Positions 26,744 through 33,406 of a stretch of DNA of 64,000 nt are shown here, one piece after another. The translations under genes and the position numbers were made by a program. The DNA lies in contig NZ_PVNG01000018.1 of assembly GCF_003001935.1 (NCBI RefSeq), forward strand, positions 186,001 to 250,000. Reading direction: 5' to 3'. Positions within the stretch are counted from its first letter, which is position 1. Each line of letters begins with the position of its first letter. Below the pieces are notes generated by a model. It was not told the DNA's origin. It did no database searches and saw nothing but the letters and a program-made list of their open reading frames with translations. This DNA comes from Nonomuraea fuscirosea. Lineage in GTDB: Bacteria; Actinomycetota; Actinomycetes; Streptosporangiales; Streptosporangiaceae.

Positions 26744-28027
26744 TCAGACCAGGGGGCGGACCACGACGGTCTGGTCGCGGCCGGGGCCGACGCCGATGGC
26801 GGAGATCGGAGCGCCGCTCATCTCCTCCAGCGTCCGCACGTACGCCTGCGCGTTCGGCGGCAGGTCGTCGAACGACTTGGCGCTGGTGATGTCCTCCTGC
26901 CAGCCCGGGAACTCCTCGTAGATCGGCTTGGCGTGGTGGAAGTCGGTCTGCGTCATCGGGATCTCGTCGTGCCGGACCCCGTCCACCTCGTACGCCACGC
27001 ACACCGGGATCCGCTCCAGGCCCGACAGCACGTCGAGCTTGGTCAGGAAGTAGTCGGTGACGCCGTTGATCCGGGTCGCGTACCGGGCGATCACCGCGTC
27101 GAACCAGCCGCAGCGGCGGTTGCGGCCGGTCGTGACGCCGTACTCGCCGCCGGTCTGGCGCAGCCACTCGCCCATCTCGTCGGTCAGTTCGGTCGGGAAC
27201 GGGCCGGAGCCGACGCGGGTGGTGTACGCCTTCAGGATGCCGATGATCTTCGTCAGCCGGTTCGGCGGGATGCCCGCGCCCGCGCACGCCCCGCCCGACG
27301 TGGGCGAGGACGACGTGACGAACGGGTACGTGCCGTGGTCGATGTCGAGCAGCGTGCCCTGCCCGCCCTCCAGCAGCACGAACTTCTCCTCGTCCAGTGC
27401 CTTGGCCAGCACCAGCGAGGTGTCGGCGATGTGCGGCTTGAGCCGCTCGGCGTAGGCGAGGTACTCCTCCAGGACGGCCGCCGGGTCGATCCCGCGCCGG
27501 TTGTAGACCTTGGTCAGCACCTGGTTCTTCTCGGTCAGGGCGACCTCGATCTTCTTGGCCAGGATGCCCGGGTCGAGCAGGTCCTGCACCCGCACGCCCA
27601 TCCGGGCGATCTTGTCACCGTACGCGGGACCGATGCCGCGCCCGGTGGTGCCGATCTTGGCCTTGCCGAGGTAGCGCTCGGTGACCTTGTCGAGGGCCTT
27701 GTGGTGCGGCATGATCAGGTGCGCGTTCGACGAGATCAACAGGCGTTCGGCGGAGATGCCCCGCTCGGCCAGCCCGTCGATCTCGCTCAGCAGCACGCCG
27801 GGGTCGATCACCACCCCGTTGCCGATGACGGGGACCACCTCCGGCGACAGGATCCCGGTGGGCAGCAGGTGCAGCGCGTACTTCTGGTCACCGATGACCA
27901 CGGTGTGTCCCGCGTTGTTGCCACCCTGATAGCGGACGACGTAGTCGACGTCGCCACCGAGCAGGTCGGTGGCCTTGCCCTTGCCCTCATCGCCCCACTG
28001 GGCACCAACGAGAACGGCAGCCGGCAT
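26744..28027 (-). CDS. purA: Adenylosuccinate synthetase
   Basis: A 427-residue GTP-dependent enzyme joining IMP and aspartate on the route to AMP. The N-terminus AAVLVGAQWGDEGKGKATDLL contains the P-loop and the catalytic Asp, followed by VVIGDQKYALHLLPTG with the catalytic His, GTTGRGIGPAYGDK, TRVGSGPFPTEL and NRRCGWFDAV. Complete and of normal length. Its leader between 28028 and 28126 contains two mutually exclusive hairpins followed by a T-run, suggesting transcriptional attenuation. Confidence 0.97.
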   Translation of the reverse strand: MPAAVLVGAQWGDEGKGKATDLLGGDVDYVVRYQGGNNAGHTVVIGDQKYALHLLPTGILSPEVVPVIGNGVVIDPGVLLSEIDGLAERGISAERLLISSNAHLIMPHHKALDKVTERYLGKAKIGTTGRGIGPAYGDKIARMGVRVQDLLDPGILAKKIEVALTEKNQVLTKVYNRRGIDPAAVLEEYLAYAERLKPHIADTSLVLAKALDEEKFVLLEGGQGTLLDIDHGTYPFVTSSSPTSGGACAGAGIPPNRLTKIIGILKAYTTRVGSGPFPTELTDEMGEWLRQTGGEYGVTTGRNRRCGWFDAVIARYATRINGVTDYFLTKLDVLSGLERIPVCVAYEVDGVRHDEIPMTQTDFHHAKPIYEEFPGWQEDITSAKSFDDLPPNAQAYVRTLEEMSGAPISAIGVGPGRDQTVVVRPLV

Positions 28028-28051
28028 GGTTCAGTCTCCCGAGCACAAAAC

Positions 28052-28089
28052 GAAAACCCCTGACGCAAGCGCGGCAGGGGCTCTTGCGT
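28052..28089 (-). promoter_or_regulatory. Attenuator-like terminator/antiterminator upstream of purA
   Basis: On the minus strand the transcript reads ACGCAAG, then CCCCTG, then CTTGCGT, then CAGGGG, then TTTTCGTTTT. CCCCTG/CAGGGG (12-base loop) with the T-run is a classic intrinsic terminator, rare in this GC-rich window. ACGCAAG/CTTGCGT is a perfect seven-base stem whose 3' arm lies in the terminator loop and whose loop contains the terminator 5' arm, so the two folds exclude each other. It could instead serve only as the terminator of the upstream DUF3151 gene. Confidence 0.6.
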
Positions 28090-28126
28090 AGAGAGACTAC
28101 CCGAACGTGTCTATTCGTCCCAAGAG

Positions 28127-28549
28127 CTATCCCTTGGTCAGCGCGTCGAACCCCGTTTCCGTGCTGTCCTTGAGGAACTGCAGACACCGTTCGGCCTCGT
28201 CCTTCTCACCGATCGCCTGCGCGGCGCGGGACAACGCGTACAGGCAGCGCAGGAAGCCCCTGTTGGGTTCGTGCTCCCACGGGATGGGCCCATGACCCTT
28301 CCAGCCGCTGCGGCGCAGCGCGTCGAGCCCGCGATGGTAGCCCGTACGGGCGAAGGCGTAGGAGGTGACGGCGTGGCCCTGCGCGAAGTATTCCTCCGCG
28401 AGCGCGGCCCACGCCGCCGGGTAGGCGGGGAAACGAGCGGCGATGTCGGAGGCTTTGACCCCGGACTCCAGCGCCTCCCTGGCCTCGGGCAGGTCCGGCA
28501 GGTGAGTCGGGGGCGGCCCGGCGAGAAGGTTATCCATAGGACAAGTCAT
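28127..28549 (-). CDS. DUF3151 family protein
   Basis: About 140 residues, matching the actinobacterial DUF3151 family: NLLAGPPPTHLP near the start, SYAFARTGYHRGLDALRRSGWKG in the middle, GPIPWEHEPNRGFLR, and LQFLKDSTETG at the end. Helical and cytosolic; function unknown but well conserved and usually next to fba, as here, where it begins 22 bases after the aldolase stop. An ATG four codons downstream is an alternative start. The probable terminator or purA attenuator follows. Confidence 0.88.
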   Translation of the reverse strand: MTCPMDNLLAGPPPTHLPDLPEAREALESGVKASDIAARFPAYPAAWAALAEEYFAQGHAVTSYAFARTGYHRGLDALRRSGWKGHGPIPWEHEPNRGFLRCLYALSRAAQAIGEKDEAERCLQFLKDSTETGFDALTKG

Positions 28550-28571
28550 ACCCGCCGAGCCGCTGAACTGG

Positions 28572-29594
28572 CTAGGAGATCTTCGTCCCACTGCTCTTGA
28601 GGCTCTGGCACGCCTCGACGACGCGGGCGGCCATCCCGGCCTCCGCGGACTTGCCGTACGCGCGCGGGTCGTAGGCCTTCTTGTTGCCGACGTCACCGTC
28701 GACCTTGAGCACGCCGTCGTAGTTCTTGAACATGTGGTCCGCGATCGGGCGGGTGAAGGCGTACTGGGTGTCGGTGTCGACGTTCATCTTGACCACACCG
28801 TAGGAGATGGCCTCCTGGATCTCCTCCAGCAGCGAGCCGGAGCCGCCGTGGAAGACCAGGTCGAACGGCTTGTCCTTGCCGTACTTGGCGCCCACCGCGT
28901 CCTGGATCTCCTTGAGCACGCTCGGCCGCAGCTTGACGTGGCCGGGCTTGTAGACGCCGTGCACGTTGCCGAACGTGGCCGCCAGCATGTAGCGGCCCTT
29001 CTCGCCGATGCCCACGGCCTCGGCGGTGGCCAGCGCGTCTTCGGCCGTGGTGTAGAGCTTCTCGTTGATCTCGCCGACGACGCCGTCCTCCTCGCCGCCG
29101 ACGACGCCGATCTCCATCTCCATGATGATCCGCGCCCTGGCGCACTTGTCGATGAGCTCCTTGGCGATCTCCAGGTTCTCGTCCAGCGGTACGGCGGAGC
29201 CGTCCCACATGTGCGACTGGAACAGGGGGTCGAGGCCCTTGGCCACCCGCTCCAGCGAGATGTCGATCAACGGCCGCATGAAGCCGTCGAGCTTGTTCTT
29301 CGGGCAGTGGTCGGTGTGCAGGGCGACCGTCACGGGATATTTGGCGGCCACGACCCGCGCGTACTCGGCCAGCGCCGTCGCGCCCGTGACCATGTCCTTG
29401 ACCGTCGCGCCCGAGAGGAATTCGGCGCCGCCCGTCGAGACCTGCACGATGCCGTCGCTCTCGGCCTCGGCGAAGCCGCGCAGGGCGGCGTTCAGGGTCT
29501 GCGAGGAGGTCACGTTGATCGCCGGGTAGGCGAATCCGCCGGCCTTCGCCCGGTCGAGCATCTCAGCGTAGACCTCTGGAGTCGCAATAGGCAT
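28572..29594 (-). CDS. fbaA: Class II fructose-bisphosphate aldolase
   Basis: A 340-residue zinc-dependent aldolase of glycolysis and gluconeogenesis. HTDHCPKNK carries zinc ligands, EMEIGVVGGEEDG the second metal region, LAATFGNVHGVYKPG and DLVFHGGSGSLLEEI the phosphate-binding loop. Length and order fit the long (class IIA) form. GGGAG lies about eight bases before the ATG. A perfect 7-6-7 inverted repeat sits 54-74 bases upstream, and the IS element begins about 120 bases upstream, so the native promoter may be intact. Confidence 0.96.
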   Translation of the reverse strand: MPIATPEVYAEMLDRAKAGGFAYPAINVTSSQTLNAALRGFAEAESDGIVQVSTGGAEFLSGATVKDMVTGATALAEYARVVAAKYPVTVALHTDHCPKNKLDGFMRPLIDISLERVAKGLDPLFQSHMWDGSAVPLDENLEIAKELIDKCARARIIMEMEIGVVGGEEDGVVGEINEKLYTTAEDALATAEAVGIGEKGRYMLAATFGNVHGVYKPGHVKLRPSVLKEIQDAVGAKYGKDKPFDLVFHGGSGSLLEEIQEAISYGVVKMNVDTDTQYAFTRPIADHMFKNYDGVLKVDGDVGNKKAYDPRAYGKSAEAGMAARVVEACQSLKSSGTKIS

Positions 29595-29647
29595 GATTCA
29601 TCTCCCTGAGAAGTTACGGCTTCGCGCCAGGGCCCAGTATCCCGGCT

Positions 29648-29667
29648 CACTACCCGCTGTGGTAGTG
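29648..29667. promoter_or_regulatory. Inverted repeat upstream of fba (candidate operator)
   Basis: CACTACC-cgctgt-GGTAGTG is a perfect seven-base inverted repeat with a six-base spacer, located where a repressor near the fba promoter would bind. On the minus strand TTGTCA overlaps one end and could be a -35 element. The binding protein is unknown. Confidence 0.4.
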
Positions 29668-29714
29668 ACAACGCCCCTCGGATGGTCATGTCGCGCATGC
29701 CCGCTACCAGAATT

Positions 29715-29755
29715 GTCGGCAGTGCTCCGGGCTTCAGCCCGGGGGTGAAGCCGAC
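29715..29755 (+). repeat. Left-end hairpin of the IS element
   Basis: An outer stem GTCGGC/GCCGAC encloses an inner stem CTCCGGGC/GCCCGGGG with a TTCA loop, the same loop as in the right-end hairpin. CCAGAAT lies just upstream, and CCAGAAT also precedes the right-end hairpin. Confidence 0.65.
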
Positions 29756-29815
29756 CGTCCCGCGTAGCGGGTAAGATCAGCCGATTCGCCGCCGGGCGGA
29801 CCGGCGGCCACCCGC

Positions 29816-30061
29816 TCAGACGGGTCGGTTCCGCTGCTCGATGTACTGGCGCAGGACACTGGTCGGCGCGCTGCCCACCGAGTCGGCGAACTCGGCCAGG
29901 CCGGTTTCGAAGTCGGCGCGGACGGCCCGCATGATCTCTTCCAGGCGGGTCAGGTGCGCGTCGGTGAACACCCGAGGCCGGAACTTCGGCACGAAAACCG
30001 ATTGAGTGTGGAGCGCGAGAACGCAGTGTCTGCCGGTTCTGATATCGCCGTACCCGGCCAT
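29816..30061 (-). pseudogene. tnpA: IS200-type TnpA transposase, internally deleted
   Basis: An 81-codon frame. The first 54 residues match the N-terminus of Y1 transposases (IRTGRHCVLALHTQSVFVPKFR, LTRLEEIMRAVRADF). It then jumps to the family C-terminus (DSVGSAPTSVLRQYIEQRNRP). About 55-60 residues are missing, including the HUH metal-binding motif; the C-terminal helix tyrosine (RQYIEQ) is kept. The deletion is in frame, so a short protein could still be made, but it cannot transpose by the known mechanism. It starts 22 bases from tnpB and is divergent from it. Confidence 0.85.
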
Positions 30062-30083
30062 AGCCCAACTGTAGGGTGATCGG

Positions 30084-31283
30084 GTGCAGTTGCGGTACGC
30101 CTACCGGATCGACCCGACTCCCACCCAGCGTTTCGCGCTGAGCCGGGCGTTCGGGTGCGCCCGGACGGTGTTCAACGACGCACTGCGCATGCGCAACGAC
30201 GCCCATGACAACGGGTTCCCGTTCGTGAGCGACGCTGAGCTGTCGCGCCAGGTCATCACCGAGGCCAAGAAACGCCCCGATCGGGCGTGGCTGGGCGAGG
30301 TGTCAGCCGTGGTGTTGCAGCAGGCGCTCGCCGACTGCACGACTGCGTTCCGGAACTTCTTCGCATCGGTGTCGGGCAAGCGCAGGGGCCCGAAACTCGC
30401 CCCGCCCCGGTTTCGGTCCCGCAAGGACAACCGGCAGGCGATCCGGTTCACCAAGAATGCCCGGTTCAAGGTGAGCCAGGACGGGAAACTCGTCCTGCCG
30501 AAGGTCGGGAAGGTCGCGGTGCGCTGGTCACGGGACCTGCCTGCCGACCCGTCCTCGGTCACGGTCATCAAGGACGCGGCGGGCCGGTATTTCGCCAGCT
30601 TCGTGGTCGAGGTCACCGCGCAACGGCTGCCCGGCATCGAAGCCGAGACCGGGATCGACCTCGGGCTCGGGCACTTCGCCGTCCTCCCGGACGGAACGAA
30701 GATCGACTCTCCGCGCTTCCTGCGCCGCGCGGAGAAACGGCTGAAGAAAGCTCAACGCGTCCTCTCCCGGAAAGAGGAGGGCAGCAAGAACCGCGACAAG
30801 GCCCGGCACAAGGTCGCCCGCGCGCACGCACGGGTCGCCGACGCCCGCCGCGAGTTCCACCACCAGCTCTCCACGCAGATCATCCGCGAGAACCAAGCGG
30901 TGTTCGTGGAGGACCTGGCGGTGGGCGGACTGGCGCGCACGAGGCTGGCCAAGAGTGTGCACGATGCCGGGTGGTCGGCGTTCGTGAACATGCTGGAGTA
31001 CAAAGCGAAACTGTACGGCAGGACCTTCGCCAAGGTCAGCCGATGGTTTCCTTCCTCCAAGCTGTGTTCAGCGTGTGGAGCCGTAACCGAGGCGATGCCT
31101 CTGCAGGTCCGGGAATGGACCTGCGGGTGTGGCGCGGTTCACGACCGCGACATCAACGCTGCGATCAACATCCTGGCCGCCGGACGGGCGGACAGGCTAA
31201 ACGCCTGTGGAGGGCCGGTCAGACCATCCTTCGGGATGGCACAGCCCCGCGAAGCAGGAAGCCACGGCAGTGCCGCCGCGTGA
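30084..31283 (+). CDS. tnpB: TnpB RNA-guided nuclease (IS200/IS605 family)
   Basis: A 399-residue TnpB, ancestor of Cas12 nucleases. The N-terminal helical and WED-like part (RIDPTPTQRFALSRAFGCARTVFN, PRFRSRK) leads to a RuvC domain with D192 in GIDLGLG, E277 in VEDLAVGG and the HDRDINAA aspartates at 354/356. The zinc finger has CSAC and CGC pairs at about 328-349. All key residues are present, so it should be an active RNA-guided DNA endonuclease with an omega-RNA from its own 3' end. GTG start. The partner TnpA is defective, so spread would depend on a transposase in trans. Confidence 0.93.
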   Translation: MQLRYAYRIDPTPTQRFALSRAFGCARTVFNDALRMRNDAHDNGFPFVSDAELSRQVITEAKKRPDRAWLGEVSAVVLQQALADCTTAFRNFFASVSGKRRGPKLAPPRFRSRKDNRQAIRFTKNARFKVSQDGKLVLPKVGKVAVRWSRDLPADPSSVTVIKDAAGRYFASFVVEVTAQRLPGIEAETGIDLGLGHFAVLPDGTKIDSPRFLRRAEKRLKKAQRVLSRKEEGSKNRDKARHKVARAHARVADARREFHHQLSTQIIRENQAVFVEDLAVGGLARTRLAKSVHDAGWSAFVNMLEYKAKLYGRTFAKVSRWFPSSKLCSACGAVTEAMPLQVREWTCGCGAVHDRDINAAINILAAGRADRLNACGGPVRPSFGMAQPREAGSHGSAAA

Positions 31284-31335
31284 ACGGGGCGGCACGGGCC
31301 AGAATCTTCGGGCTTCAGCCAGGAGAGCTCGTCAA
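31190..31335 (+). ncRNA. Predicted omega-RNA (TnpB guide RNA scaffold)
   Basis: Overlaps the last tnpB codons and runs to the right end. It contains a CCATCC-TTCG-GGATGG hairpin (31224-31239), an eight-base stem GTGCCGCC/GGCGGCAC (31270-31295), and the end hairpin CTTCGGGC/GCCAGGAG with one mismatch (31306-31325), finishing at TCAA. This is the position and layout of omega-RNAs in studied IS605 elements. The guide would begin at 31336 and read the dedA leader. The 5' end is a guess. Confidence 0.65.
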
Positions 31336-31350
31336 TAGTAGGCTCTCGGC

Positions 31351-32064
31351 GTGGACTGGCTCTTGAATCTCCTCGACCCGACATGGTGGCTCACCATTCT
31401 CGGTGCATTCGCCACCATCGGCGTTCTCGCGATCATCTTCGCCGAAACGGGTTTGCTGCTCGGGTTCTTCCTGCCCGGCGACTCGCTGCTCGTGGCCGCG
31501 GGGATTTTCAGCTCGGCCTCGGTGGCGGCGGGAATGAACATCGCCCCCCTGTCCCTGCCCGTGCTGCTGATCGGCACACCGCTGTGCGCCGTCGCCGGCG
31601 CCCAGCTCGGGCATTTCCTGGGCGCCCGGTTCGGCCGCCGGCTCTTCGACAAACCCGATTCGCGGTTGTTCAAGAAGGAGCACGTGCTGCGGGCGGAGGA
31701 GTTCTTCGAGAAGTTCGGGCCCGCCAAGGCGGTGATCCTGGCCAGGTTCGTGCCGATCGTCCGCACGTTCATGAATCCGGTCGCGGGCGTGCTGGAGATG
31801 AGCTCCAGGCGATTCTTCATCTGGAACGTGGTCGGCGGCGTCGTCTGGGTCGAGGGCCTCATCCTGCTCGGCCATTTCCTCGGCGGCCAGGTCGACCCCA
31901 AGCAGATCGACAAGTACATCCTGCCGGGCGTGTTCGTGATCGTGTTCATCTCGCTGATCCCGATCTTCGTGGAGGCGATCAAGCACCGCAGAGCGGCCAG
32001 GTCGCTCCCCGTGCCCAACGGCAAGCACCACCGCGTGGGGCAGGCGGGCGACAACCAGCTCTGA
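31351..32064 (+). CDS. DedA family membrane protein
   Basis: A 237-residue integral membrane protein of the DedA/VTT family, linked to lipid flipping and envelope homeostasis. FAETGLLLGFFLPGDSLLVAAG carries the family's early acidic/proline motif, and KFGPAKAVILARFVPIVRTFMNPVAG the conserved FxRFxPxxR-like block. Start is GTG with no obvious Shine-Dalgarno; the IS right end stops only 15 bases upstream, so the original leader and promoter have probably been displaced and transcription may come from the element. Confidence 0.9.
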   Translation: MDWLLNLLDPTWWLTILGAFATIGVLAIIFAETGLLLGFFLPGDSLLVAAGIFSSASVAAGMNIAPLSLPVLLIGTPLCAVAGAQLGHFLGARFGRRLFDKPDSRLFKKEHVLRAEEFFEKFGPAKAVILARFVPIVRTFMNPVAGVLEMSSRRFFIWNVVGGVVWVEGLILLGHFLGGQVDPKQIDKYILPGVFVIVFISLIPIFVEAIKHRRAARSLPVPNGKHHRVGQAGDNQL

Positions 32065-32117
32065 GCCGGCGCCGACGGCGGTGGGGCGGGGGATCATCAG
32101 CGGGTACGCTGCCCACT

Positions 32118-32603
32118 GTGGGACGCCACAGCTCAGAACCGATGGGCATCGCCCGATTAGCGCTCCTCCTGGTGGGGGCGGGGGTCGTGGTGACACTGCT
32201 GGTCATCGGCGGTGTCGCGCTGGTCGGCTCGGACGCCACGGCACCGCCCGAGCGTGAGCCCGCCTCAGCCCCGGCCACGGACACCACCACCGAGGCCGCG
32301 GAACCGGCTGCCACCGCGCAGGCGCCGACCGTCCGGATCGAATGCCTCGCGGAGACCTGCCCCCTCGTCACCGTCCGGGTGCCCGGCGGCGACGTGCTGC
32401 AGTACCGGGAGATGGGCAGGGGCGAGGAGGTCAGCTACTTCGAGCCGGAGCTCGACGTGGTGCTCAGCGACGCCGGTACGGTGCGCGTCACGGAGAACGG
32501 CGAACTACGCGAACCAGGCAAGCCGGGCGCCCGGGAAGCCTTCACCGTCCGGGGCCCGAAGAAGTCCGCCACCCCGGCCGAGTCCGACTCCGACTCCGGC
32601 TGA
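32118..32603 (+). CDS. Small membrane-anchored protein of unknown function
   Basis: A 161-residue protein starting at GTG with GRHSSEPMGIARL, the GRHS N-terminal signature common in actinobacterial membrane proteins, then one membrane helix (LALLLVGAGVVVTLLVIGGVALV). A Thr/Ala/Pro-rich linker leads to an extracytoplasmic beta-rich domain with two cysteines four residues apart (IECLAETCPLVTVRV) and a Ser/Asp tail. I do not recognise the domain. It follows dedA by 53 bases on the same strand and may share its transcript. Confidence 0.72.
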   Translation: MGRHSSEPMGIARLALLLVGAGVVVTLLVIGGVALVGSDATAPPEREPASAPATDTTTEAAEPAATAQAPTVRIECLAETCPLVTVRVPGGDVLQYREMGRGEEVSYFEPELDVVLSDAGTVRVTENGELREPGKPGAREAFTVRGPKKSATPAESDSDSG

Positions 32604-32653
32604 TCGCCGTCCGGCCGCCCCTGCCGGCCGGCCCTCCGGGTCGGCGAGTCCCC

Positions 32654-32718
32654 GTGGTCAGAGCCCGTGGTCAGAGCCCGTGGTCAGAGGCCGAGGTCAG
32701 AGGCCGAGGTCAGAGGCC
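32654..32718. repeat. 13-bp tandem repeat across the pyrE stop codon
   Basis: Five consecutive 13-base units: two GTGGTCAGAGCCC, one GTGGTCAGAGGCC, two GAGGTCAGAGGCC, then a partial copy. On the minus strand the unit encodes the last pyrE codons and the stop, so the array looks like repeated duplication of the gene's 3' end, each copy carrying TGA. Confidence 0.9.
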
Positions 32719-33243
32719 GAGGTCGGTCAGGGTGTAGGCGGTGCGGTAGTCGAGGCCCTCGGCGTTGACCCGCTCCCTGGCCCCCCGGTCGACGATGGTC
32801 GCCACGGCCACCACCTCGGCGCCCGCCTCACGCAGCGCCTCCACGGCCGTCAGCGGTGACGAGCCCGTCGTCGAGGTGTCCTCGACGGCCAGCACCCGCC
32901 GCCCCTTGACCTCGGGCCCCTCGATGCGGCGCTGCATGCCGTGCGCCTTCTGCGCCTTGCGCACCACGAACGCGTCCAGCGCACGCCCCCGCGCCGCCGC
33001 GGCGTGCAGCATCGCGGCGGCCACCGGGTCGGCCCCCATCGTGAGCCCGCCCACCGCCTCGTAGTCGAGGTCGGCCGTCAGGTCGAGCATCACGTTGCCG
33101 ACGAGCGGCGCGGCCACCCCGTCGAGCGTGATCCGCCGCAGGTCGAGGTAGAAGTCGGCCTCCTTGCCCGAGGACAGGATGACCTTGCCGTGCACGATGG
33201 CCTTGCGCTTGATCTCGGCCAGGAGGTTGTCGCGATCCGTCAT
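32710..33243 (-). CDS. pyrE: Orotate phosphoribosyltransferase
   Basis: A 177-residue type I PRTase converting orotate and PRPP to OMP in pyrimidine synthesis. GKVILSSGKEADFYLDLRR at the N-terminus, VGGLTMGADPVAAAML, FVVRKAQKAHGMQRRIEG with the catalytic lysine loop, and the PRPP motif VLAVEDTSTTGSS are all present. The ATG giving MTDRDNLLAE is chosen over a longer frame that lacks family similarity. The 3' end is the first unit of a tandem 13-base repeat. Confidence 0.94.
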   Translation of the reverse strand: MTDRDNLLAEIKRKAIVHGKVILSSGKEADFYLDLRRITLDGVAAPLVGNVMLDLTADLDYEAVGGLTMGADPVAAAMLHAAAARGRALDAFVVRKAQKAHGMQRRIEGPEVKGRRVLAVEDTSTTGSSPLTAVEALREAGAEVVAVATIVDRGARERVNAEGLDYRTAYTLTDLGL

Positions 33244-33406
33244 GGGTCCAAGCTTATGGTCCTGATCAGCGCCGACGCCCGCCCCCTGCCGCCTCCGGCC
33301 AGGCCGTCCCCGGCCGCTCCGCGAGTAAAGCCGCCGACGCGGTTTAGTCATGACGGGGAATGCGGAATGATTGCGCGGGGCAACCCCGCGTAATCGTGAG
33401 GTCACT

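Larger units (their letters stand above)
29715..31335 (+). mobile_element. IS200/IS605-type element with decayed tnpA and intact-looking tnpB
   Basis: Divergent tnpA remnant and tnpB lie between two end hairpins. The left-end structure spans 29715-29755. The right end has GAAT directly before a hairpin with a TTCA loop (31306-31325) and ends in TCAA (31332-31335), the same guide and cleavage tetranucleotides as IS608. The exact left border and TAM cannot be fixed by eye and may lie up to 30 bases left of 29715. The element sits between fba and dedA, 15 bases before the dedA start codon. Confidence 0.75.

Noticed and set aside
32654..32718. CRISPR-like array
   Set aside because: Units are 13 bases with no spacers; it is a simple tandem repeat.
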